Part shown: positions 8,968 through 16,901 of the stretch, one piece after another | How the letters are laid out: the number at the start of each line of letters is the position of its first letter | How positions within the stretch are numbered: position 1 is the stretch's first letter | Origin: CAILHX01 sp046155285 | Lineage (GTDB): Bacteria > Pseudomonadota > Gammaproteobacteria > Burkholderiales > Methylophilaceae | Reading direction: 5' to 3' | Length of the DNA stretch: 64,000 nucleotides | Assembly: GCA_046155285.1 (NCBI GenBank) | Contig: JBJXEA010000010.1 | Location: forward strand, 62,001 to 126,000 | Made by a program: the position numbers and the translations under genes | The notes under the pieces: model-generated | The model's database searches: none | What the model was told of the DNA's origin: nothing | The model's input: the letters and a program-made list of their open reading frames with translations, nothing else

Positions 8968-9132
8968 TTAAAGAACGCTTTTCGCTTCCAACACCAACTG
9001 CACAGCTTTTCTCAAATTTCCCTTAACCTCTTCTAGTGTATCGCCTTGTGTATTAGCACCTGACAACTCTTCGACGAAAGCAATATAACCTTCTGGTACT
9101 TTTTGAAATACTGCGGTCATTTCCAGATTCAT
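8968..9132 (-). CDS. Orphan HicB-like antitoxin domain protein
   Basis: A 54-residue protein of the HicB/UPF0150 fold: TAVFQKVPEGYIAFVEELSG is followed by ANTQGDTLEEVKGNLRKAVQ, the usual beta-strand, GD-T-EE, helix pattern. HicB proteins neutralise HicA mRNA interferases, but there is no hicA on either side and the DNA-binding C-terminal extension of long HicB forms is absent. The ATG at 9132 has GGGAAG upstream; the longer frame to 9162 is rejected. It is probably a solitary remnant or a regulator lacking its partner. Confidence 0.72.
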   Translation of the reverse strand: MNLEMTAVFQKVPEGYIAFVEELSGANTQGDTLEEVKGNLRKAVQLVLEAKSVL

Positions 9133-9178
9133 AACACTTCCCAGATAATTTGGCTCATACACAAGTCTTACCCTACTC

Positions 9179-10255
9179 TCAACGAAGGGTGCAGACTTTT
9201 CTAGTTAACATATCCTCAAACTGTCCCAGAGCATCATAAGACTCTATTTCAAAAATTGACATTCCATAAATGGAAAGCGGCTGTCCTGCGCCCATCGCCT
9301 CTTGAAACCTAGCATAGGATAATGTCTTGATGGAATGAGCAACACCTCTCTTGCAATCATGTTCCACTAAATACGCCTCTGATTGAAATTGAAGCTTTGC
9401 TCCTTCATCAAACTGCTTCTCCGAAAAATCGAACAAAATCAGAGCAGTGACTAACCCATCACTATTCTGCTTAACACTGTCTGTTTGAACATAAACTGTA
9501 GCCAAATCTTGGGTTTCCACAGAAAAAATTGGCATCCACTTTGGCAAAAATGGCACGGATTCCGCAGTCACAGTCTGCGCCAAAACTTCTTTTACGCTGT
9601 TGCTGTCCATATTGGCCGACTTTATAAAATCAGACAACGTCTCCGCAGTGACCATAAAATTCGGCTCGCCTTCTTTTTCCTTATGGAAAGCCGTTACACC
9701 CATCAAATTCCCCTCGCCATCAAACACGCCTGCTCCAGCGGACACTGCCTCGGAAACTGATCCCAGAAAAATGACTTTTCTCCTAAAGTCTCCAAGCAAG
9801 ACCCCTGACACAAAAGGAAACTTTATGGTTTCTGGCGCTTGCGCATCGCCAACGACATACACAGGAAAATCGGGACTCAATGTAGCAGTAATTCCAATAG
9901 ACACCACTGGTAAATTTAATTTTGGTGATTCAAGTAAACACAAACTCCAAGTTGGATTAGCGTATTTCAATGTCGCCGTTCTAAACACCGAATTTTCTGT
10001 ATTTCCAACAGAAAAGAACTTTGCTTGTCTAATTTTATTGGTACATGAAATCAGAACCTGACCCTGCCCTACGACAACACCGACACTCATGGAAAGCAGC
10101 TTTAACTGACTATCAAAGGTTTGAATTGCAACCACGCTTTTAGAGACCTCGTCCACCATATCTTGAGCAGATTTGGCAAACAAATTCGTACTAAGTAGCA
10201 AGAATGCTGCTAGAAACCAACAGCCAAAACCTCGCATATCACGCCGCATAAACAT
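9179..10255 (-). CDS. Exported degenerate trypsin-like protein with C-terminal Adhesin_E-like domain
   Basis: A 358-residue exported protein with a signal peptide (GFGCWFLAAFLLLSTNLFA). The first half has the outline of an HtrA/trypsin-like fold: VDEVSKSVVAIQTF near the start and, where GNSGGP would stand, SAGAGVFDGEGNLMGVTAFH. The catalytic Ser and the His of the usual TN-HV motif (here SCTNKI) appear to be absent, so it is likely inactive as a protease. The last 120 residues resemble surface-adhesin protein E (PF16747 type): W-pifs, YVQTDSVKQNSDG, EHDCKRG, and SYARFQEAMGAGQPL, ending in VC. Starts at 10279, 10255, 10249 or 10237 are possible; 10255 avoids overlap with the upstream gene. The assignment is by eye. 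Confidence 0.68.
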   Translation of the reverse strand: MFMRRDMRGFGCWFLAAFLLLSTNLFAKSAQDMVDEVSKSVVAIQTFDSQLKLLSMSVGVVVGQGQVLISCTNKIRQAKFFSVGNTENSVFRTATLKYANPTWSLCLLESPKLNLPVVSIGITATLSPDFPVYVVGDAQAPETIKFPFVSGVLLGDFRRKVIFLGSVSEAVSAGAGVFDGEGNLMGVTAFHKEKEGEPNFMVTAETLSDFIKSANMDSNSVKEVLAQTVTAESVPFLPKWMPIFSVETQDLATVYVQTDSVKQNSDGLVTALILFDFSEKQFDEGAKLQFQSEAYLVEHDCKRGVAHSIKTLSYARFQEAMGAGQPLSIYGMSIFEIESYDALGQFEDMLTRKVCTLR

Positions 10256-10259
10256 CAAA

Positions 10260-10457
10260 TCAAGCCGCCACCAACTCATATGAAAAGGTTGGAATCTCGG
10301 CTCTATCCTTAGCGTGTTCCACCGTCATGCCACAAATGTTGCCCGCACCATCAATATCCAGCAACGTGTTTTCATCTAAATCTCGGGTTTCCACAACATC
10401 TACCGCGCGAAACTCGATGTAAAGAGTGTCGGTATCTTCAAAGTATTTGATTTTCAT
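10260..10457 (-). CDS. DUF2283 family protein
   Basis: A 65-residue protein with the DUF2283 signature: MKIKYFEDTDTLYIEF at the start, then VETRDLDENTLLDIDGAGNI and CGMTVEHA. Such proteins are usually encoded beside DUF4258 proteins, as here, and the pair is often regarded as toxin-antitoxin-like, although this is not proven for most members. The longest frame begins at 10517, but the ATG at 10457 has AAAGG upstream and gives the standard family start. The stop lies only four bases before the chosen start of the pseudo-protease gene. Confidence 0.85.
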   Translation of the reverse strand: MKIKYFEDTDTLYIEFRAVDVVETRDLDENTLLDIDGAGNICGMTVEHAKDRAEIPTFSYELVAA

Positions 10458-10467
10458 GATTGACCTT

Positions 10468-10704
10468 TCAAGGCATGAACCTTCTGTCAAAGAATGCATT
10501 GTGAACCGTTTCGCCATCTTCCAGCAAAATCACGCGCAAATAGCGTCCGTCCATTTCATCAATCGCTGCCCAACAGCGGATGCGGCCATCTTGCTGCACC
10601 TGCTGTTTGACTGGACGCTGGATTACATGAAGTATCCATTCTTCCCGAATTTGGGCGCGGTCGGAGCGTTGCAGCATCAACTTGAAATAGTCGGTCGTTA
10701 TCAC
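10468..10704 (-). CDS. DUF4258 family protein
   Basis: A 78-residue protein resembling DUF4258 (RelE-superfamily-like small proteins): MLQRS-R-QIREEWILHVI, GRIRCWAAIDEMDGRYLRVI and a terminal DRRF. It appears to start with GTG at 10704, five bases after the trpS stop, and is followed ten bases later by the DUF2283 gene. This order (DUF4258 then DUF2283) is common in bacteria. It therefore hangs on the end of trpS as part of a leftward transcript. Function is inferred only from the pairing. Confidence 0.8.
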   Translation of the reverse strand: MITTDYFKLMLQRSDRAQIREEWILHVIQRPVKQQVQQDGRIRCWAAIDEMDGRYLRVILLEDGETVHNAFFDRRFMP

Positions 10705-10708
10705 CCTA

Positions 10709-11914
10709 TTAACTGTAATTCAACCCCATCACCTCACGCACCTCGCGCATGGTTTCCCGCGCCAACTTGCGAGCCTTCTCACAGCCATCAGCGACGATAT
10801 TCTTCACCAGCGTCGGGTCTTCGGCATACAGTGCGGCACGTTCTTGAATCGGTCTCAACTCGGCCAGCACTGCGTCTATCACCGGCTGTTTGCATTCTAT
10901 ACAGCCGATTCCGGCGCTCTTGCAGCCTTGTTGCACCCAATCTTTGGTGCTATCGCTGGAATACACTTCGTGCAGCTGCCATACCGGACACTTGGCAGGG
11001 TCTCCGGGATCAGTACGGCGAACACGGGCCGGGTCGGTGGGCATGGTTTTGATTTTTTTGGTCACATCTTCAGGCGATTCACGCAGCGAAATGGTGTTGT
11101 TGTAGGACTTGGACATCTTCTGCCCATCCAGTCCTGGCATTTTTGAGGCGGGCGTGAGCTTGGCTTCCGGCTCGACCAATATCATCTTGCCGCCACCTTC
11201 CAGAAATCCCAACAAACGCTCACGATCACCCAAGCTCAAGCCCTGATGTTCTTCAATCAAGGCTTGTGCGGATTCCAGCGCTTCCTCATCACCAGTCTCC
11301 TGGTAGCGTGTTCGTGCTTCCTGATAAAGCGCACCCAGCTTGCCTCCCAGTTTTTTAATCGCGGCGGCGGCTTTTTCCTCAAAGCCGGGTTCGCGGCCAT
11401 AGATATGGTTAAAGCGGCGGGCGATTTCGCGGGTGAATTCGATGTGCGGTACCTGGTCTTCGCCTACGGGGACTTGCGTAGCGTTGTAGATAAGGATGTC
11501 AGCGCTTTGTAGCAGCGGATAACCCAAAAAACCATAGGTGGAAAGGTCTTTGCTGGCGAGCTTTTCCTGCTGGTCTTTATAAGTAGGCACGCGTTCTAGC
11601 CAGCCTAGCGGGGTCATCATCGAGAGCAAAGTGAACAACTCAGCATGTTCCGGTACGCGCGACTGGATGAAGATGGTGGCATTGGCCGGGTCAACCCCCG
11701 CTGCCAACCAGTCTATGACCATTTCCCACACGCTTTCTTCGATGATTTCCGGTGTGTCGTAGTGGGTGGTGAGCGCGTGCCAATCGGCGACGAAAAACAG
11801 GCATTCGTGCTCGTGTTGCAGCTTCAGCCAATTCTTGAGCACCCCGTGATAGTGCCCCAGATGCAGATTGCCCGTGGGGCGCATGCCTGATAAAACGCGT
11901 TCAACTGCCATCAT
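10709..11914 (-). CDS. trpS: Tryptophan-tRNA ligase
   Basis: A class I aminoacyl-tRNA synthetase that charges tRNA-Trp. The HIGH-type motif HLGH is at residues 18-21 and KMSKS at 266-270, with TYKDQQEK and GEDQ-PHIE in between. At 401 residues it is longer than the E. coli form (334) because of an insert at about residues 183-250, as in many betaproteobacteria, and it carries several cysteines near 340 (CKSAGIGCIEC). It follows the M50 protease gene by six bases, so the two are probably co-transcribed. Confidence 0.95.
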   Translation of the reverse strand: MMAVERVLSGMRPTGNLHLGHYHGVLKNWLKLQHEHECLFFVADWHALTTHYDTPEIIEESVWEMVIDWLAAGVDPANATIFIQSRVPEHAELFTLLSMMTPLGWLERVPTYKDQQEKLASKDLSTYGFLGYPLLQSADILIYNATQVPVGEDQVPHIEFTREIARRFNHIYGREPGFEEKAAAAIKKLGGKLGALYQEARTRYQETGDEEALESAQALIEEHQGLSLGDRERLLGFLEGGGKMILVEPEAKLTPASKMPGLDGQKMSKSYNNTISLRESPEDVTKKIKTMPTDPARVRRTDPGDPAKCPVWQLHEVYSSDSTKDWVQQGCKSAGIGCIECKQPVIDAVLAELRPIQERAALYAEDPTLVKNIVADGCEKARKLARETMREVREVMGLNYS

Positions 11915-11920
11915 TCAACC

Positions 11921-12595
11921 TTATAAAAAAATCGCAGAAATTAAGCCCAGCAACACTTTCAACAACGGCCACAAGATGATGTCCAGCACATGCGTGAGCA
12001 TCAATGCTAACAAAATAAAGAAACCATAAGGCTCGATTTTAGCAAATTGCCATGCCATGCGATTGGGTAACAAACTTACCACAATACGTCCGCCATCCAG
12101 CGGCGGCAGAGGCAGCAAATTCAGCACCATGAGCACCGTATTGATCATGACTCCAGCCGCGCCCATAAGAGCAGCAGGCAAGGCAAAGCTATCAGGAAGT
12201 ATCACTGAAAAACGTATCAATAGCACCCACAATATCGCCATCAGCAGATTAACTCCGGGACCTGCGGCGGCGACCCAAAGCATGTCTTTTTTCGGATTGC
12301 GTAAACGCCCGAAATTCACCGGCACCGGCTTTGCCCAACCAAAAAGCATCCCGCCTATCAACAGTGCCAACGCCGGGACAAGCACCGTGCCCACCGGATC
12401 TATGTGTCGCGCAGGATTGAGGCTAATGCGTCCCATTTTGTACGCGGTCATATCGCCAAAGAACTTGGCTGCGTAACCATGAGCGGCCTCATGGACGGTA
12501 ATGGCGAAAATTACAGGCAGCGTATAAATGGCGATGCGCTGCACCGTACCCAAGTCGCCCAACATATTGATGAAATGGTATAGCTCGTTGTTCAA
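11921..12595 (-). CDS. Site-2 protease family (M50) membrane protein
   Basis: A 224-residue intramembrane zinc metalloprotease-like protein. HEAAH at residues 35-39 lies in the second half of a hydrophobic segment, and LNLLPLPPLDGGRIV carries the second zinc-binding Asp. There are about five to six membrane segments and no PDZ domain, so it belongs to the short FpvR-/YwhC-like group and not to RseP. The substrate is unknown. It sits in the conserved betaproteobacterial trpS cluster between yciO and trpS. Confidence 0.9.
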   Translation of the reverse strand: MNNELYHFINMLGDLGTVQRIAIYTLPVIFAITVHEAAHGYAAKFFGDMTAYKMGRISLNPARHIDPVGTVLVPALALLIGGMLFGWAKPVPVNFGRLRNPKKDMLWVAAAGPGVNLLMAILWVLLIRFSVILPDSFALPAALMGAAGVMINTVLMVLNLLPLPPLDGGRIVVSLLPNRMAWQFAKIEPYGFFILLALMLTHVLDIILWPLLKVLLGLISAIFL

Positions 12596-12620
12596 TCTAG
12601 ATTCCTATTCGTCGCACAGG

Positions 12621-13235
12621 CTACAAAGCCCACGCACCCTTGCCTTGCCGCACTAACACAGGCGCAGCTCCTGTCAAATCAATCACCGTGGTCATCTCCA
12701 TGCTACACGCGCCCGCATCAATCACCAAATCCAGTTGATGCTCCAAACGGTCTCGAATCACCCATGCTTCATTCAACGGATATTCCTCGTCCGGCAGGCT
12801 CAAAGTCATGGACAGCAGCGGCTCACCCAATTCCTGCAACAGCGCTTGCGTGACTGCATGGCCGGGCACACGCAAACCAATCGTGGCGCGTTTGGGGTGC
12901 TGCAAGCGTTTTGGTAACTCGCGCGTGGCCTCCAGAATGAAAGTGTAGCTGCCCGGCGTATGTGCTTTCAGCAAACGAAACTGGCTGTTATCCACCTTGG
13001 CATAGGTGGCAATCTCCGCCAAATTGCGGCACACCAGCGTGAAATGATGCTGCTCGTCAACGCCGCGAATGAGGCGGATGCGCTGTTGCGCGTCTTTGTC
13101 TCCTAGATGGCAGCCCAGCGCATAGCAAGAATCGGTGGGATAAGCGATGACGCCGCCGTCACGCAAGATTTCTACCGCTTGTTTGATAAGGCGTGGCTGT
13201 GGGGTTTCAGGGTGGATGGTGAAATATTGGGACAT
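12621..13235 (-). CDS. YciO/TsaC-family protein (L-threonylcarbamoyladenylate synthase-like)
   Basis: A 204-residue YrdC-domain protein. GGVIAYPTDSCYALGC at about residues 28-43 and the closing R-G-GAWAL match YciO. The family binds ATP and RNA; TsaC/Sua5 members make threonylcarbamoyl-AMP for t6A tRNA, whereas YciO itself has weak or different activity. The neighbouring PHP-domain gene (rnm/yciV) is also a yciO neighbour in E. coli, which supports the YciO subgroup. I do not assign a firm catalytic role. Confidence 0.88.
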   Translation of the reverse strand: MSQYFTIHPETPQPRLIKQAVEILRDGGVIAYPTDSCYALGCHLGDKDAQQRIRLIRGVDEQHHFTLVCRNLAEIATYAKVDNSQFRLLKAHTPGSYTFILEATRELPKRLQHPKRATIGLRVPGHAVTQALLQELGEPLLSMTLSLPDEEYPLNEAWVIRDRLEHQLDLVIDAGACSMEMTTVIDLTGAAPVLVRQGKGAWAL

Positions 13236-13266
13236 ATTTTTTAGTCACTAAGATGAAACTACCACC

Positions 13267-13370
13267 GTCATTCCCGCGTAGGCGGGAATCCAGCCGAGCC
13301 ACAGAGGCGCTAAATAGTCACACTCAACTCCGTTGATATTTGACTGGATTCCCGCCTCCGCGGGAATGAC
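13267..13370. repeat. Pair of inverted 27-base repeats (ATTCCCGC...GCGGGAAT type)
   Basis: Two short palindromic units face each other: 13267-13293 (gtcattcccgcgtaggcggg...) and 13344-13370 (...cccgcctccgcgggaatgac). They are near-exact reverse complements of each other and each is itself palindromic. Units with this ATTCCCGC-N-GCGGGAAT core are widespread dispersed repeats in betaproteobacteria (compare the neisserial dRS3). They lie between the yciO and rnm genes and could form a large cruciform or RNA hairpin with a 50-base loop. Confidence 0.85.
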
Positions 13371-13380
13371 GATAATTTGG

Positions 13381-14238
13381 CTAATGTTTTTGTTCTTCAA
13401 CCTCTTCCCAATCATGCCATACCGGCACACACCCCGCAGGCAGCTCTGGCAAGCGTCCCATTTCCATATAACTATGTGCAGCACCGTGATAATCCGAGCC
13501 TTGCGAGGCCATCAAGTCAAACTGATGCGCCAGCCGCGCAAACTCTTGATATTGGTCTTTGCTGTGACTGCCTGTCACCACCTCAATCGCCTCGCCACCC
13601 ATCTCGCGGAATTCACTCAGTAACCTGAGCATATTAGTGCGACCCAAGTCGTAGCGCCCAGGGTGTGCAATGACAGGAATGCCGCCGCTGGCGATTATCC
13701 AGCCCATCGCGTCTTCCATATTCGCCCAACGATGCTCAAAATAGCCGGGCTTGCCTTTCACCAAGTAATTTTTGAACACGCTGCGGTTATCTTTGGCGTA
13801 GCCTTGCGCCACCAAAAACCTCGCAAAATGGGTGCGGCTAATCAAGCCGCCTTCACCGACAAAAGCGTATGCGCCTTGCAAACTGCCTCCTATGCCTATT
13901 TTGCTCAAACCAGCCGCCATGCCTTCAGCGCGAATGTGGCGGCCTTCACGAATTCTGGCTAATCCCGCCAGCAAAGGCGCAAAATCGGGCGCAATCTTCA
14001 AGCCCACAATATGCAAAGTGCGATTATTCCAAGTCACCGAAATCTCTACGCCGTTAATCAAGCGCATGCCCAACTCATGCGCCACGCCTCGCGCTTCATC
14101 CAAACCACGCACGTCGTCATGGTCAGTCAAGGCCAACACTTTTACCCCCTGTGCCGCTGCGTGGCGCACCAAAGCTGCAGGCGCGAGTGTGCCGTCGGAT
14201 ACGGTGGAGTGGCAGTGAAGGTCAATATGGGAAGGCAT
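13381..14238 (-). CDS. rnm: PHP-domain phosphoesterase, RNase AM / nucleoside bisphosphate phosphatase
   Basis: A 285-residue PHP-family metal-dependent hydrolase of the YciV type, now known as RNase AM, a 5'-to-3' exonuclease that trims 5' ends of 23S and 5S rRNA and cleaves 3',5'-nucleotide bisphosphates. Metal ligands are visible in DLHCHSTVSDGTL (residues 6-18), LTDHDDVRGL (38-47), VIAHPGRY and GSDYHG near the C-terminus. Length fits. It is read leftward, divergent from yciB; the intergenic region 14239-14315 is only 77 bases. Confidence 0.9.
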   Translation of the reverse strand: MPSHIDLHCHSTVSDGTLAPAALVRHAAAQGVKVLALTDHDDVRGLDEARGVAHELGMRLINGVEISVTWNNRTLHIVGLKIAPDFAPLLAGLARIREGRHIRAEGMAAGLSKIGIGGSLQGAYAFVGEGGLISRTHFARFLVAQGYAKDNRSVFKNYLVKGKPGYFEHRWANMEDAMGWIIASGGIPVIAHPGRYDLGRTNMLRLLSEFREMGGEAIEVVTGSHSKDQYQEFARLAHQFDLMASQGSDYHGAAHSYMEMGRLPELPAGCVPVWHDWEEVEEQKH

Positions 14239-14315
14239 GATCAGATTAAGCTTGAGAGGCAGGCCGAATCATAGCAAAATGGCGACCTTACCGATACCTA
14301 CGACTGATGTCACCT

Positions 14316-14849
14316 ATGAAGTTTCTGTTTGATTTATTTCCGGTTATTTTGTTTTTTGCGGTGTTCAAGATGTACGGCATCTACGCCGCCACCGCCAGCG
14401 CCATCGTCGCCACGCTAGTGCAAATTGCCTGGGTAAAATTTAGGCACGGCAAGGTTGAGCCTATGCTCATCATCAGCGGCGTGATTATTGTGGTGTTCGG
14501 CGGCGCTACACTGCTGCTGCACAACGAAACTTTCATCAAGTGGAAACCCACAGTGCTGTATTGGTGTTTTGCAGTAGGGCTTTTATTAGCGGAAGTCATC
14601 TGGCACAAAAACGTAATCCGCAACCTGATGCAAGGGCAGATAAAGTTGCCAGAAAATGTTTGGCGACAGGTCAATTGGGCTTGGGCGGCGTTTTTTACGC
14701 TGCTTGGCTTCATCAACATCTACGTTGCATTTCACTATTCCACGTCCGATTGGGTCAACTTCAAGCTATTCGGCACGACTGGTTTGATGCTGGTGTTTGT
14801 GGTGCTGCAAGGCCTGTATCTGTCGCGTTTTATGGAAAAGGACGAGTAA
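14316..14849 (+). CDS. yciB: Inner membrane-spanning protein YciB (septation protein A)
   Basis: A 177-residue inner-membrane protein with about five transmembrane segments. The start MKFLFDLFPVILFFAVFKMY is characteristic of YciB/IspZ, as are VNWAWAAFF and YS---WV-FK-FG. In enterobacteria YciB interacts with cell-division and cell-envelope proteins. The frame also allows an ATG at 14307, but family members begin at MKF, so 14316 is taken. Its stop is followed immediately by the yciI ATG (TAA-ATG), so the two are one operon with bolA and the PpiC gene after them. Confidence 0.9.
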   Translation: MKFLFDLFPVILFFAVFKMYGIYAATASAIVATLVQIAWVKFRHGKVEPMLIISGVIIVVFGGATLLLHNETFIKWKPTVLYWCFAVGLLLAEVIWHKNVIRNLMQGQIKLPENVWRQVNWAWAAFFTLLGFINIYVAFHYSTSDWVNFKLFGTTGLMLVFVVLQGLYLSRFMEKDE

Positions 14850-15149
14850 ATGCTATATGCGATTATGGCTGAGGACACTCATAACAGCCTTGAAAGACGG
14901 CTAGAGCATCGCCCGCCACATCTGGCGCGGCTGCAAGCGCTACAAGACCAAGGTCGTTTAATACTGGCCGGCCCCTTCCCCGCCATTGATAGCGTTGATC
15001 CCGGTTCGGCAGGTTTTTCTGGCAGTTTAATCGTGGCTGAATTTAGCGATTTGGAAGCCGCGCAGGAATGGGCAAAGGCTGACCCTTTTATGCTCAATGG
15101 TGTGTACAAACAAGTCACGGTCAAGCCTTTCCGTAAGACTTTGCCGTGA
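14850..15149 (+). CDS. yciI: YciI family protein
   Basis: A 99-residue protein of the YciI/dimeric alpha-beta barrel family. It shows MLYAIMAEDTHNSLERRL, the conserved HLARL-ALQDQGRLILAGPF segment with the His and Asp of the putative active site, and the closing DPFMLNGVY. The biochemical role in bacteria is not settled. It directly abuts yciB, matching the yciA-yciB-yciI neighbourhood of other proteobacteria. Confidence 0.92.
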   Translation: MLYAIMAEDTHNSLERRLEHRPPHLARLQALQDQGRLILAGPFPAIDSVDPGSAGFSGSLIVAEFSDLEAAQEWAKADPFMLNGVYKQVTVKPFRKTLP

Positions 15150-15156
15150 GCACGCT

Positions 15157-15411
15157 GTGAGTATAGAGCTTTTACGCGAACGACTTACCTCACTCCAGCC
15201 TAGCCGCTTGGAAATCACCGACGACAGCGCTGCACACCGTGGACACGCCGGCAGCACCGGTGGCGGACACTATACCGTGACCATCGAAAGTTCGCTTTTC
15301 AGTGGAAAATCAACGATAATTCGGCATCGTTTAATTTATGAAGCGGTAGGCGATTTGATTCCCACCCGCGTTCACGCATTAAGCATTAACGCAATTGCGC
15401 CAGTTCAATAA
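15157..15411 (+). CDS. BolA family protein
   Basis: An 84-residue BolA-type protein with GTG at 15157, which gives SIELLRERLTSLQPSRLEI, the normal start. The downstream parts are DDSAAHRGHAG, the VTI-S--F-GKS-I-RHRLIY helix and VHALSINA. BolA proteins pair with monothiol glutaredoxins and bind iron-sulfur clusters; some bind DNA. The open frame continues to 15097 inside yciI but has no family match, so the GTG is preferred. It lies between yciI and the PpiC foldase. Confidence 0.9.
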   Translation: MSIELLRERLTSLQPSRLEITDDSAAHRGHAGSTGGGHYTVTIESSLFSGKSTIIRHRLIYEAVGDLIPTRVHALSINAIAPVQ

Positions 15412-15431
15412 ACCCAATGAAGGAAAACTCA

Positions 15432-16232
15432 ATGTACTCTTTTAGCAAACTCTTAGGCGCACTGTTACTCACCGCCGCCATGAGCGCACACGCCGCCGAC
15501 CCCGCTACTGTCAACGGCAAACCCGTCAAACAATCATTGCTGGATTTTATGGTGAAAGAATTAACCGCCAACGGGCAAAAAGTAGATGATGATGTACACG
15601 CCGCGCTAGTAAACCGTTTGATTGGGAACGAAGTGGTGCTTCAAGAAGCGCAAAAGGCCGGCATTGATAAAAGCGCTGATTTTCTTGCCAAGCAAGAACT
15701 CACCACGCGCGAGTTGCTGGTCAACACCTTCTTACAAGACTACATCAAGAAAAATCCGGTAGATGACGCCGCTGTTAAAGCTGAATACGACAAGTTCAAA
15801 GACCAATGGGGCAGCAAGGAATACAAAGCCAGCCACATTTTGGTGAAGACCGAGCAAGAAGCCAAAGATGTCATCGCGCAACTGGGGAAAAAGGGCGACT
15901 TCACCAAAATCGCCAAAGAAAAATCTCTGGATAGTTCTAAAGATAAAGGTGGTGATCTAGGCTGGTTTCCGCCAGCACGTATGGTGCGACCATTTGCTGA
16001 GGCAGTTGTTAAACTACAAAAAGGTGCTTACACCACCACGGCAGTACAAACTCAGTTTGGCTGGCACGTGATAAAGTTGGAAGATACGCGTGATGCACAA
16101 CCTCCGGCATTTGAAACTGTTAAAGACGAACTTCGCGCCAATATGCAAAAGCAAAAAATCGTGACCTTGGTGAATGATTTACGCGCTAAGGCCAAGATTG
16201 TGGACAACAGCCCAGCCAAAGCCAAAAAATAA
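15432..16232 (+). CDS. Periplasmic peptidylprolyl cis-trans isomerase (PpiC/parvulin type)
   Basis: A 266-residue exported foldase. A signal peptide is visible (LLGALLLTAAMSAHAA), followed by a SurA-like helical N-terminal region and one parvulin domain at about residues 130-230: ASHILVKTEQEAKDVI, GDLGWFPPARMVRPFAEAV and QTQFGWHVIKLED. Such proteins assist folding of outer-membrane and secreted proteins, so it could help the large exported proteins encoded nearby, although no link is shown. The ATG at 15432 follows AAGGAAAA; the in-frame ATG at 15417 is rejected. An intrinsic terminator follows the gene. Confidence 0.92.
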   Translation: MYSFSKLLGALLLTAAMSAHAADPATVNGKPVKQSLLDFMVKELTANGQKVDDDVHAALVNRLIGNEVVLQEAQKAGIDKSADFLAKQELTTRELLVNTFLQDYIKKNPVDDAAVKAEYDKFKDQWGSKEYKASHILVKTEQEAKDVIAQLGKKGDFTKIAKEKSLDSSKDKGGDLGWFPPARMVRPFAEAVVKLQKGAYTTTAVQTQFGWHVIKLEDTRDAQPPAFETVKDELRANMQKQKIVTLVNDLRAKAKIVDNSPAKAKK

Positions 16233-16250
16233 ACTTTTGTTTTAAGCAAA

Positions 16251-16285
16251 AAGGCATCTGGATTTACGCCAGATGCCTTTTCTAC
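16251..16285 (+). terminator. Intrinsic terminator after the yciB-yciI-bolA-ppiC genes
   Basis: A perfect 11-base stem, aaggcatctgg / ccagatgcctt, with a seven-base loop is followed by tttctactttt on the plus strand. It lies 18 bases after the stop of the foldase gene and before dcd, so it ends the yciB operon. Confidence 0.85.
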
Positions 16286-16320
16286 TTTTATAATGCGCTC
16301 TCACTTTAGGGAACGATGCA

Positions 16321-16893
16321 ATGAGTATTAAATCAGACAAATGGATACGCCGCATGGCAGCAGACACCGGCATGATAGAGCCGTTTGAGCCGAATCAGGT
16401 GAAGCAGGTCAACGGCCAAAAACTCGTGTCTTACGGCACTTCCAGTTACGGTTACGACATCCGCTGCTCCAGCGAATTCAAGCTGTTCACCAACATTAAC
16501 AGCACCATCGTTGATCCCAAAAATTTCGACCCGAATTCTTTCGTGGAAGTGAACGCCGATTTCTGCATCATTCCGCCCAACTCCTTCGCACTGGCACGCA
16601 CTGTGGAGTATTTCCGCATTCCTCGCAATGTACTGACCATCTGCTTGGGAAAATCCACCTACGCACGTTGCGGCATCATCGTCAACGTCACCCCGTTTGA
16701 ACCTGAATGGGAAGGCTTTGTCACGCTGGAATTCAGCAACACCACCCCGCTACCAGCCAAGATTTACGCCAACGAAGGCTGCGCGCAAGTGCTATTCTTT
16801 GAGGCCGACGACGACGACGTGTGCGAGACTTCCTACAAAGACCGTGGCGGCAAGTATCAAGGGCAGCACGGCGTGACTTTACCCAAGATTTAA
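16321..16893 (+). CDS. dcd: dCTP deaminase
   Basis: A 190-residue dCTP deaminase that converts dCTP to dUTP for thymidylate synthesis. The family start MSIKSDKWIRRMA is present, with SSYGYDIR, FVEVNADFCIIPPNSFALA, the catalytic region GKSTYARCGIIVNVTPFEPEWEG with the catalytic Glu at the end of EPEWEG, and the closing DRGGKYQGQHGVTLP. Length is normal. A short conserved gene follows after eight bases. Confidence 0.96.
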   Translation: MSIKSDKWIRRMAADTGMIEPFEPNQVKQVNGQKLVSYGTSSYGYDIRCSSEFKLFTNINSTIVDPKNFDPNSFVEVNADFCIIPPNSFALARTVEYFRIPRNVLTICLGKSTYARCGIIVNVTPFEPEWEGFVTLEFSNTTPLPAKIYANEGCAQVLFFEADDDDVCETSYKDRGGKYQGQHGVTLPKI

Positions 16894-16901
16894 GCCGCAC
16901 C

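Noticed and set aside
9179..10279. Active HtrA/Do-type protease
   Set aside because: The Ser region (SAGAGV) and His region (SCTNKI) lack catalytic residues and there is no PDZ domain.
13248..13484. 78-codon frame on the minus strand between yciO and rnm
   Set aside because: Its central part (VIPAEAGIQ, WIPAYAGMT) is the translation of the dispersed ATTCCCGC repeats, a common false-ORF signature.
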